This document shows positions 6,292-12,861 of a stretch of 12,861 bases of DNA, one piece after another. Source of the stretch: Sanchytrium tribonematis (lineage: Eukaryota > Sanchytriomycota > Sanchytriomycetes > Sanchytriales > Sanchytriaceae); contig JADGIG010000207.1 of NCBI GenBank assembly GCA_018985235.1, positions 1 through 12,861 on the forward strand, given 5' to 3'. Below the pieces are notes generated by a model. That model was not told where the DNA came from. It was given only the letters and a program-made list of their open reading frames with translations, and ran no database searches. Positions within the stretch are counted from its first letter, which is position 1. Every line of letters starts with the position of its first letter. A program made the position numbers and the translations under genes.

Positions 6292-8496
6292 TTAAGATTT
6301 ACTTCTTTTCTTCTGAACAATTAATTTAGAAAAGTACTCATCAGGAAAATTGTGCCATTTCTGAATGTCATGATAAATGTCATACGCTAACTGCGATTTC
6401 CTCTTTTTATCAATGGGGATGTCTCTTTCTGAAGCAAAATCTTTTAGTTGTTCAATCTTATACCTATTTAATTTTTTTAAATCTAGAGTAGCGTCATTTT
6501 CAAGCTTCTGATAATATTTATCTTGAGTTTGTGAACTTGCAAAACTTTGACCCAAAATATCCAAAAGATTATTAATTTTTTTGTCTATTTGTCGCAAGAG
6601 CTTGGCATCTAGTAATATTATCGGATTTTCTAAATATTTTTTGTTGTATTCACTAACTTTAAACCAAATTGACTTTGCGAAACCACTAAAAGAAAACACT
6701 ATCCTTATACAATTCAATTGCTGATTTGTGAACGCAGATTCAAGCTTGAGAGAGTCCAAAGCAGAACAGAATGACGACCAGGTGTAATATTGTCCTTTGC
6801 AATTCGAGTGCACCAGCACAACAGACTTATTTATGGTAGAAAATAGAATATTAGGCCCCATTAATGTGCCTGGATATACCATTTTAGAGGAATGATCAAA
6901 AAAAGCATTGAGATAATCCTCAACAACCATGTCAGGAAAGTATTCCTCGTAGGTTGCCATGGTTTTGACTAGATGCTCATGCCCAACACATACTTCTTTG
7001 AAATATTTTTTCAGAAATTGACCCACCATTCTTTCACAAATGTATCCCTTTGTTGGGTGTCCTAGTTTTTCAACTATATGGATGTTATTTTGAATTCTCG
7101 AAAGATAAACATAAACATAATCTTCATCGAGTTGGCTTGCAAATTCTAAAATCGCTTTCTTGTAAATTGTGTCTACTATTAAGAATCCATTATTATGTTT
7201 AGTCAATTGAGCAAATCCTGCCGAAACTATTCGATACGTAACTTCGTCTTCAACTATGTTTAAAATAGAATTACAACATTGAACAGCGTACAATAATAAA
7301 ATTAGGTAACCATTGGCGGTTTCTATTGTATTAATTATTAAATTTTCACTTTTCCTACTTTGAATTCTTGCCTTTGCGTGTTTTAGAGCTTCAAAAAAGC
7401 AATCCGTAAATTTTGATTTAACTTTTGAAATACTCCGAGGACGAGCTTTGCAAAGCGGTTTTATCAGAAATTCTAGTAAGAATAAAGGCCGTCCAATCCA
7501 GTCATTAAAGAAAAGTTCATAGTCTACCCGATTACCTGGTATGTCTTTGTAATAGTATTTGATCGTATTCCAAACATCATCTTCATTGCAAACAGGTAGG
7601 TCTGAGTATTTGTAAAAAGTATCGCGGGAGAGTAGAGATTGGGACAGCTCCAAGTTTTGCCAAATGCGAAAAAGGGTTGAGTTCATAATAGTTCCAAAGG
7701 CTGGATATTCTGAACGCAAGACATCTACCAAAATTGTTCTAAAAATGTAGAAAAGATCAGTGCAGAATTCTTTGTTGGGGCGAGGGATTCCATTTTGTTC
7801 GTCTTTCCAATAATTAATGACGCGGTCTTGCTCGCTTTGAAGAATATTTAAATCACATCTATGCAAGAAGAAACCTGATTTTAAGCCGATAAACTCGTGT
7901 ATTTCATCAAATCCAACTACAATCCTCAAGCCTCTGATTTCTTTTTCAAAATTATCAATAAAATTTTTTAATTTTAAATTGGCCTCAAACTGTAAAGATA
8001 CTGCACTAGAAAAATGTCTCGAAGTGAGAAGGTAGACCATTGATGCCCTTTGATTTGATTTGGAATTATCGAGATCTTTGGTAATTTTGATCGTAAGTTC
8101 AATGTGACTATAAATCCAAGTCTTAAATATTTCAACTGACCTATTGTGAAAACGCAAAATGTTTTCATATGTAAAATCACTTGGAAATATGCTTTGAATC
8201 TCTGCTTCTAATCTTAAGACCGAATTTTTCTTTTTCAAGATTCGGATAGGGATTACAAAATCGAAACAATCCAAATTCCCTAATTCAATCAAGCATTTTG
8301 TTTTCCCAGATCCATACGCTTGAACTACTGCTGCAATACTTCTCATCTGTACATCGCTACTCCAGGTCAATTGTAATTTTTCTTCAAGTTCCTCATATGT
8401 TCCAGAACCGATAATCAAATCATTTAATAAAAGATTATTATCCTTCTTTAACTCTTTCATTTCCGTTCTGCAGTCCAAAATTAATTTGTTCAACAT
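6292..8496 (-). CDS. Crinkler-like P-loop NTPase with degenerate nuclease-like region and SAP-type C-terminus
   Basis: The 734-residue product has the architecture of Crinkler (CRN) type proteins, secreted or nuclear effectors known from oomycetes, chytrids and Rozella. Near the N-terminus VVQAYGSGKTKCLIEL (57-72) is a P-loop like the VQ-x-SGxGKS/T of these NTPases. GFDEIHEF (195-202) is the Walker B with Asp197-Glu198. GRPLFLLEFL (335-344) matches the conserved GRP motif after the NTPase. A region with Glu488, GPNILF (547-552) and HSNCK (563-567) sits where restriction-like nuclease residues are expected, but Asn549 stands at the usual Asp and the Q/E-x-K is altered, so cleavage activity is doubtful. 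Residues 676-711 resemble a SAP DNA-binding helix pair, and the C-terminus is basic (QKKRSKS). The usual ubiquitin-like CRN header is missing upstream of residue 1: the frame back to a TGA has no ATG. The ATG at 8494-8496 is used. Confidence 0.72.
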   Translation of the reverse strand: MLNKLILDCRTEMKELKKDNNLLLNDLIIGSGTYEELEEKLQLTWSSDVQMRSIAAVVQAYGSGKTKCLIELGNLDCFDFVIPIRILKKKNSVLRLEAEIQSIFPSDFTYENILRFHNRSVEIFKTWIYSHIELTIKITKDLDNSKSNQRASMVYLLTSRHFSSAVSLQFEANLKLKNFIDNFEKEIRGLRIVVGFDEIHEFIGLKSGFFLHRCDLNILQSEQDRVINYWKDEQNGIPRPNKEFCTDLFYIFRTILVDVLRSEYPAFGTIMNSTLFRIWQNLELSQSLLSRDTFYKYSDLPVCNEDDVWNTIKYYYKDIPGNRVDYELFFNDWIGRPLFLLEFLIKPLCKARPRSISKVKSKFTDCFFEALKHAKARIQSRKSENLIINTIETANGYLILLLYAVQCCNSILNIVEDEVTYRIVSAGFAQLTKHNNGFLIVDTIYKKAILEFASQLDEDYVYVYLSRIQNNIHIVEKLGHPTKGYICERMVGQFLKKYFKEVCVGHEHLVKTMATYEEYFPDMVVEDYLNAFFDHSSKMVYPGTLMGPNILFSTINKSVVLVHSNCKGQYYTWSSFCSALDSLKLESAFTNQQLNCIRIVFSFSGFAKSIWFKVSEYNKKYLENPIILLDAKLLRQIDKKINNLLDILGQSFASSQTQDKYYQKLENDATLDLKKLNRYKIEQLKDFASERDIPIDKKRKSQLAYDIYHDIQKWHNFPDEYFSKLIVQKKRSKS

Positions 8497-8839
8497 GCTT
8501 AAGCGGAGTTGCTTTTGAAAAGAATTTATGGAGAAATTGAAAGAGGCTAATTTATAAAAATCAATTCAATTAAATGCTAAATTTAGTATTCGTATATTTA
8601 CAAAGTTTGATATTATTTGATTAAGCAATCGTTTCACGGCATTGACTAAGAGTATGCTAATGATTTATTGAATTCATTTTGCCAAAGGAAAAGCTAAAAT
8701 TGGTTCAATATGATTTAGCTGACCTATAAATTCTCAAGATTTACTATTGATTGTTGGAATACAAAGTTTTGCGTTGTTGCTCAAATCAGATTTTACGTCA
8801 TGTTTTTTAATCTATAGAAATGTCATTCTCAATCACTAT
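8497..8839. other. gene-free stretch between OXLD1-like and Crinkler-like genes
   Basis: I read all frames and found no convincing gene, tRNA or missing Crinkler N-terminal header. A TATA-like run on the minus strand near 8551-8560 (AATTTATAAA on plus), about 55-60 bp before the Crinkler ATG, may be its promoter. The rest is plain AT-rich sequence. Confidence 0.5.
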
Positions 8840-9073
8840 TTAAAATAGCATATGATGATCTATTTTTTTACCGGTTTTCTTCTCGTATTCTTTAGCGTCC
8901 TCTGCAAAAGCATCCCATACACAGTAAACACATCCTGACATACAGCAATTATTTGGAATTTCCGGCGGTTTGACAAATTCCACAGCTTTAAATGAAGCAA
9001 TTTGCATCGGCTCTTTGCCTTGTAGCCCGCGTGTAGGTCTCAGTAAAAGATATTTGTAGTAACCTCGTAACAT
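8840..9073 (-). CDS. OXLD1-type (oxidoreductase-like domain) mitochondrial protein
   Basis: The 77-residue product carries the diagnostic cysteine block of the oxidoreductase-like domain: PPEIPNNCCMSGCVYCVWD (36-54) with Cys43, Cys44, Cys48 and Cys51, followed by an acidic-to-basic helix (AEDAKEYEKK). This family (human OXLD1, yeast YPL107W) is mitochondrial and of uncertain biochemical role. The N-terminus MLRGYYKYLLLRPTRG is basic and free of acidic residues, like a targeting peptide. The open frame extends to a TTG at 9136 but the first ATG is at 9071-9073, which leaves 43 bp to the divergent gene at 9117. Confidence 0.85.
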   Translation of the reverse strand: MLRGYYKYLLLRPTRGLQGKEPMQIASFKAVEFVKPPEIPNNCCMSGCVYCVWDAFAEDAKEYEKKTGKKIDHHMLF

Positions 9074-9116
9074 AAAAGAAATAATTTTTAATGGAAACCA
9101 AGGGAGACGCGATTTT
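9074..9116. promoter_or_regulatory. 43-bp divergent spacer between two mitochondrial-looking genes
   Basis: This spacer separates the start codons of the OXLD1-like gene and the gene at 9117. It has no TATA box. A shared bidirectional promoter for two mitochondrial proteins is an inference from spacing only. Confidence 0.4.
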
Positions 9117-9494
9117 ATGCGTAATTTATTTTCCAAGTTAAGTTATCCGGTTTCTATAATAAGTAATCATAATAGAGGAATCACAATTAATAGCTTGCAT
9201 TCGTTTTCCTTGAACCCTAATTTAATTTGCTTTAATATTTTCCATCGAAGTACAATTTTACCATTAGAGGCTTTCAAAATATACTGTTTACAGCGGCATC
9301 ATGTGAAAATTGCGAAGCATTATGCAAATTCTAGATCTTACATGGACGTACCTAAAGATACTATTTTGATGAATTGTGAAAAAGTGAAAGAGGTTCATGT
9401 AGCTGATCATCTTTTAGTTATTGCAAAACCTGAAATACTTCGGGTGCCAATAGATTTCAATGCACTACAGTATGTCCACTCTAATTACCAATAA
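9117..9494 (+). CDS. orphan protein with mitochondrial-targeting-like N-terminus
   Basis: The 125-residue product is not recognised. The first 50 residues have Arg, Lys and His, many Ser and hydrophobic residues, and no Asp or Glu (first acidic residue Glu51), which is typical of a long mitochondrial presequence. The C-terminal half (about 75-115) looks like a compact beta-rich domain: DTILMNCEKVKEVHV and HLLVIAKPEILRVPI are alternating strand-like segments. It is divergent from the OXLD1-like gene and its stop lies 6 bp from the stop of V-ATPase H. The gap between two firm genes is otherwise filled exactly by this frame, which favours it being real. Confidence 0.62.
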   Translation: MRNLFSKLSYPVSIISNHNRGITINSLHSFSLNPNLICFNIFHRSTILPLEAFKIYCLQRHHVKIAKHYANSRSYMDVPKDTILMNCEKVKEVHVADHLLVIAKPEILRVPIDFNALQYVHSNYQ

Positions 9495-9495
9495 A
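9490..9495 (+). terminator. poly(A) signal overlapping the stop of the 9117 gene
   Basis: AATAAA spans CAA-TAA at the end of the gene. It is only 4 bp from the mirror signal of V-ATPase H on the other strand. Confidence 0.4.
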
Positions 9496-9499
9496 TAGA

Positions 9500-9505
9500 T
9501 TTATT
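9500..9505 (-). terminator. poly(A) signal overlapping the V-ATPase H stop codon
   Basis: On the minus strand AATAAA spans the last codon (Glu, after Trp) and the TAA stop at 9501-9503. The two convergent transcripts must therefore overlap at their 3' ends. Confidence 0.4.
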
Positions 9506-10845
9506 CCCATGCGTTTTTCATATAAACTTGGACTGCATTTAATGCTTTATATTTAACTTCGTCATTCTCATGAGACATTAATTCCATTATTTTTTGTTTG
9601 GCACCACTTAGCTGAACATACCTTAATAAATCAAAATTACTTTTTGGAATCAGGACAGTATTTGAGTACCTGTCCAATATCATGACAACAAATTGCCAAC
9701 ACTTCGGGCTTTGAAGATGCACTTAGCAGCCTAGCTAGTGACTTTATCAGAGCGCCATCCATTTCCATAAATTTGCTTGCATTAAATTTCCAAAATATAT
9801 CAGACGTGTGGACTGGCGACCATTCCAGATTTCCGCTTGTAATTTCAGCAGCATAATGATCAAAAGTAGATAAATTTAGGACGTGCTCCTGAATAGCAGC
9901 ATCCAACTGTTTAATATCCTCTTTCATATCGTCGTCATTGAATTTTAAACTCTCAAATAGAGTGTGAGCATGAAATCCAACAAGCGCATTAAGAGTGTCC
10001 GTCTTGTCCCCTTTCCACAAATTGTAAATCAGCGAAATAGAAATTCTGGCAACCTTTTCCTTGGTTGTTCTCCTTAATATTCTTAATAATGACCCGCATG
10101 TTCTATATTTGTTGATAATTTCACACATTTTTGGTTCGAAAGATACCAGCCATAAAATATAAGAGAGCTGATATTGCTTTTGAATGCTAGATGCATCCCA
10201 ACTTTCCATTTCTGATATTGTTTTAAGCTTTTTAGCAATCACCTCTGTATATTTCTCTTGTTGCATATATTGCTGCCTAATCTCCTTGACTGCCAAAATA
10301 GCTTGAAGACCCTCCAAGGCAAACTCGCTGGACTTTTGAGAGTTCATTTCTGCAATGTATGGATATAAAATATCGAAAATAATTCTAACATCGTGACTTC
10401 TATATTTTTTCCACACACTTCTTTGCTGAGAAAAGCAAACAATTTCTGCAATTATCTTCAAACAAATCCATGGAGTTATTTGATCACCTTTCCATTTATC
10501 CATTTTACTTAACAAAACAGGTATTGGGTCTTCAGAGCTTGCCAAACAAACTGACAGACGGTATGGATCTTGCACAAGTTCCTCAAATAAATATAGAATA
10601 GAATTAATAGTGTCAGTCTTTTGTAATCTGTTTAGTAATGATATCCAAATATTATAATATTTTAACACTTTTTCTGGCTCTGGCTTATCTTGGCTTAAAA
10701 TGGTGCTGTAAGTTTTTATTGCATCAAATTCTTCATTTGTAATCAGCTGTGCAGAAAAGTAGCCCTCCCAAGGAATATTGGTTTGCTTTCCCGGCAAATC
10801 GATTAAAGTTGAAGGCGGAAGAGTAGTAGGAAGTACAGTTTGCAT
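9501..10845 (-). CDS. VMA13: V-type proton ATPase subunit H, one 19-nt intron
   Basis: Exons 10845-9641 and 9621-9501 (minus strand) encode 441 residues, near the size of yeast Vma13 and animal ATP6V1H. Subunit H is the V1-sector regulator that couples and silences the proton pump on acidic organelles. Family marks are PWEGYFSAQLIT near the N-terminus, the armadillo-like helical repeats through the middle, and the strongly conserved C-terminal block GNLEWSPVHTSDIFWKFNA, then LLARL-type SLARLLSASS and AICCHDIGQVLKYCPDSKK, joined across the intron to YVQLSGAKQKIMELMSHE and ending in KNAWE. Unspliced, the first exon stops at TAA right after Lys-Lys. The upstream open frame begins with TTG at 10899, so the first ATG (10843-10845) is used. 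It is divergent, with a 46-bp spacer, from the gene at 10892. Confidence 0.95.
9622..9640 (-). other. 19-nt spliceosomal intron in V-ATPase H
   Basis: On the coding strand GTAATTTTGATTTATTAAG has GT-AG ends and phase 2 (AA|G). Its removal joins YCPDSKK to YVQLSGAKQKIMEL, restoring the family's C-terminal domain. It matches the RPN7 intron at 14 of 19 positions. Unspliced RNA reads AAG-TAA. Confidence 0.9.
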
Positions 10846-10891
10846 CTCCTTTGTCTCAAGAAAAGATAATTTTAAATTTCGGCCAATAAAA
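10846..10891. promoter_or_regulatory. 46-bp divergent spacer between V-ATPase H and the 10892 gene
   Basis: The spacer contains CCAAT (10883-10887) on the plus strand followed by AAAA. No TATA box is seen. It is the only non-coding DNA available as promoter for both genes. Confidence 0.4.
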
Positions 10892-11230
10892 ATGTTCAAA
10901 AGAAGTGGTTTTGTATATAGGGAACCATCTTTACCTATCCAGGGACTGCCAGTAGTCCATCAAGATACATTCTTTGCCATCAAGGATACTGACTCTAAGA
11001 GCACTAAGAAAAAGAAAAGACTTTACGAGAAGATGGAGCGGTCCAGAATTCCTAGAAGCATTAAGCAGGTAGTAATACCAGAGACTGAAGAGTATGCACT
11101 ATATGGTTGTGATTGTTGTTATTGTAATTTGCACAGGCGCGTCCTTTGTAAAATGGCCGCAGAAGATAAATATGCGAAAGGAAAAAGCAATTCTAGCGAA
11201 TTAGCTGTAGCTTTTGACACTCAGACTTAA
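10892..11230 (+). CDS. orphan small Cys-rich protein
   Basis: The 112-residue product is not recognised. The N-terminus (FVYREPSLPIQGLPVVHQDTF) is proline-containing and extended. It is followed by a lysine-rich helix (KSTKKKKRLYEKMERSR, 37-53) and a compact cysteine cluster GCDCCYCNLHRRVLC (72-86; Cys73, 75, 76, 78 and 86), then a polar tail. The cluster plus His81 could bind zinc or copper or form disulphides, but the pattern is not one of the standard zinc fingers. The first ATG is at 10892; the frame upstream lies within the antisense V-ATPase H gene. An AATAAA six bases after the stop (11237-11242) supports a transcript end. Confidence 0.62.
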   Translation: MFKRSGFVYREPSLPIQGLPVVHQDTFFAIKDTDSKSTKKKKRLYEKMERSRIPRSIKQVVIPETEEYALYGCDCCYCNLHRRVLCKMAAEDKYAKGKSNSSELAVAFDTQT

Positions 11231-11715
11231 ATGGCAATAAAAAATTGAATTATTTTAGGTAAACTTTATTTATAATACTATGGGTTTAATAGTTTTTTCC
11301 GAGAATAGGCAAGAGAATGTTGCAACTAGAGACTGACTTGTTAAAAAATATTCGGTAAATAATCTTCAAGTTAATCAAACTTAGTTAGTTGGCGGCTTTG
11401 ATAAAACCTACTTCAAATAGACTAAAATAGCTCAAATCTATAGTGTCTTCTTCATTTTTGAGCTACTGTAATATGCTGCTGTGGCTAATATTCATAACTA
11501 TGTACCTAAGCGTATTTAAATTTGGATGAGATTGCGAATTATAAGGGTGCCGAAGCCATCCATAAAATCTATAAAATCTTCGCCTTATTAAAAACGATTA
11601 CGTCTTAGAACAAACGAAACCAGCTGAGATGGAATTCTAGAATAAAATATTAATTTAATTCTATTGATATTTTTTTAAAATTTGTTCAGGTCAGTCCCCT
11701 GGTTTCTACGAAAAC
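11231..11715. other. gene-free stretch before the RT-like gene
   Basis: This is the longest non-coding stretch in the window. It starts with the poly(A) signal of the 10892 gene (AATAAA at 11237-11242). I see no open frame of note, tRNA or terminal repeat. A pyrimidine-rich run ending in TTCAG just before 11690 could be a splice acceptor for an upstream leader exon of the RT-like gene, but no donor is obvious. A 9-bp inverted repeat at 11428-11436/11457-11465 is within chance expectation. Confidence 0.5.
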
Positions 11716-12861
11716 ATGATAACTACAAAATATCATGAAATGCTTAAAAATCACGATATGAGCGAAGATTTTTTTTTAGAAATATCTGCATTAAACTCTT
11801 TGAAGCCTTTGAGGTCATATTTAGAAAAATTAGTAGATTCAAATTCATTTCTATTAAGTGGTAAATATGATATACTGAAGCATATATGCAATAATACGAC
11901 TAATGTGGAAAATTTTCTTAGTTTGTTTTCAAACTGTGATTCCATGTCCCAACTTGAAAGAAAGAATATCTTGTCTGAGATTCACATTGAAATGCAAAAG
12001 TTGGTGGCTGAATTTGAAATTGATATAAATGACCTGGTGTTTTCTGGTAACCCGGTAACAGTCAATTTTAATCTAACCAATATTGTTAAAAAAAGAAAGA
12101 CAGATATCAAATTAAGAATCGATGCATCCCAATTGCAATACGGTTCGATGTTTCCAAATATTTTTTCTCCCAAGTGGGATGAGAAATCAAATTCTAGCGA
12201 TGAGCTATTCACAACTCGAAACTTCAAATCTTTATATAGCATGCAGCGTGTATCCCTTATTCGACCCTGCCAATTTTTAAATTTAGAGATAGAAATGAAA
12301 ATGTATTCAACTATCAAAAAACAATGTCTCGATGATTTAGAGGGACAATACGGCTCAATCAAATCTAATATTTATTTTGTCGACCGCCTTGATTACACGG
12401 ATTTATATGAGAAAAGGAAAAAAATAGCTACAGATCTTGGGAGCCCAAAAGTACAAGTATTCTGCACAAACATAAACCAATTTTATCCAAATTTTTACAC
12501 TCATGCAAGCTCCTGGATTTTCAGCAATAGATTTCATGGCAAAACCTTGAAAAAACCGCATGACATTTGGTACAATGCGATCGAGCAGTCTTTACTCAAA
12601 TGCCAGGAAAAATCTTCTTTTGGTGTTCCTATTTCTCCGTTAATGGTGGACGACTTGATGAATGAAGTCATGAGATTGTTGGCATTTCAAGTGGTCGAAG
12701 AAGTAGGAAAGGTGCTACATAATTTCAAAACAATTGTGAGATCTGACTCGTTTGAGTTCCACGTATTGGTATCTGAGCTAAAGATGCCAGAGGATGAAAT
12801 TGAACATTATGTTAAAATATCTTGCTCAAAAATATTGACAAATTACAGACTTGACTTAAAT
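11716..12861 (+). CDS. reverse-transcriptase-like protein of bacterial Abi/DRT type, partial, catalytic residues degenerate
   Basis: The frame is open from the ATG at 11716 to the right edge (382 codons, no stop). The C-terminal half carries the ordered palm and fingers motifs of the bacterial defence-type RT group (Abi-like/DRT or unknown-group RTs). RVSLIRP (about 177-183) resembles the R-x-LSIPNP segment. Motif A reads CTNINQFYPNFYTHASSW (250-267), matching the group's DIS-x-FYPSIYTHS-x-x-W. Motif B reads FGVPISP (302-308) with a following MNEVM helix. Motif C reads VRSDSFEF (341-348), in place of RY-x-DDY-E-L. ILTNYRLDLN (373-382) matches the L-x-x-Y-x-L-x-LN stretch that follows. Asn252 replaces the motif A aspartate and only one Asp (344) is left in motif C, so polymerase activity is unlikely. 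No retrotransposon partner domains or terminal repeats are visible. The N-terminal about 170 residues are unrecognised. It may be a horizontally acquired pseudoenzyme. The 3' end lies outside the window. Confidence 0.7.
   Translation, partial: MITTKYHEMLKNHDMSEDFFLEISALNSLKPLRSYLEKLVDSNSFLLSGKYDILKHICNNTTNVENFLSLFSNCDSMSQLERKNILSEIHIEMQKLVAEFEIDINDLVFSGNPVTVNFNLTNIVKKRKTDIKLRIDASQLQYGSMFPNIFSPKWDEKSNSSDELFTTRNFKSLYSMQRVSLIRPCQFLNLEIEMKMYSTIKKQCLDDLEGQYGSIKSNIYFVDRLDYTDLYEKRKKIATDLGSPKVQVFCTNINQFYPNFYTHASSWIFSNRFHGKTLKKPHDIWYNAIEQSLLKCQEKSSFGVPISPLMVDDLMNEVMRLLAFQVVEEVGKVLHNFKTIVRSDSFEFHVLVSELKMPEDEIEHYVKISCSKILTNYRLDLN

Noticed and set aside
8695-8715. GGTTCAAT-like string resembling a tRNA T-loop
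   Set aside because: No complementary T-stem, anticodon arm or acceptor stem can be drawn around it.
11428-11465. 9-bp inverted repeat TAGCTCAAA/TTTGAGCTA with a 20-nt loop
   Set aside because: A repeat of this size is expected about once by chance in a window of this length and composition, and it is not placed at a gene end.
11982-12362. Minus-strand open frame of 126 codons, with another at 11751-11945
   Set aside because: Both lie antisense to the RT-like frame, which is far longer, carries recognisable motifs and runs uninterrupted to the window edge. Their products have no family features.

Overview
The window looks like nuclear DNA from a compact, AT-rich eukaryotic genome. It has no bacterial ribosome-binding sites or operons. 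Its genes are typically eukaryotic: a 26S proteasome lid subunit, V-ATPase subunit H, a FIBP homologue, C2H2 zinc fingers and an OXLD1-type mitochondrial protein. A radial spoke protein 3 homologue and a one-domain, CatSper-like voltage-gated cation channel show that the organism builds a motile flagellum. A Crinkler-like NTPase fits a zoosporic, probably parasitic lineage. Taken together I infer an early-diverging zoosporic fungus or fungus relative (Rozella/chytrid grade), but the exact taxon is not shown by the sequence.

Layout. 1-118 (-): edge of a possible small membrane protein. 499-774 (+): orphan Cys-motif protein. 993-1358 (+): zinc-finger protein. 1472-2176 (+): RSP3-like protein, tail to tail with FIBP at 2185-3303 (-). 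FIBP is head to head with RPN7 at 3332-4388 (+, one 19-nt intron), which is followed after 19 bp by the cation channel at 4408-5622 (+). 5741-6154 (+): second zinc-finger protein. 6292-8496 (-): Crinkler-like NTPase. 8840-9073 (-): OXLD1-like protein, head to head with an orphan mitochondrial-looking protein at 9117-9494 (+). That one is tail to tail with V-ATPase subunit H at 9501-10845 (-, one 19-nt intron), which is head to head with a Cys-rich orphan at 10892-11230 (+). After a gene-free gap, 11716 to the right edge (+) holds a long open frame that resembles a bacterial Abi/DRT-type reverse transcriptase but lacks key catalytic aspartates.

Three points stand out. First, two unrelated housekeeping genes (RPN7 and V-ATPase H) are each interrupted by a 19-nt GT-AG intron. 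The two introns agree at 14 of 19 positions (GTAAT-4N-ATTTATT-N-AG), sit in the same phase, and each creates a TAA stop at once if not spliced. Second, packing is extreme: start codons of divergent genes lie 28-46 bp apart, convergent stop codons 6-8 bp apart, and AATAAA signals overlap stop codons. Third, there is a partial reverse-transcriptase-like gene of bacterial-defence type with an intact frame but degenerate catalytic motifs.

The genes do not form one pathway. They are mostly housekeeping and flagellar genes packed together, with two accessory genes (Crinkler-like and RT-like) flanked by the longest non-coding stretches in the right half.
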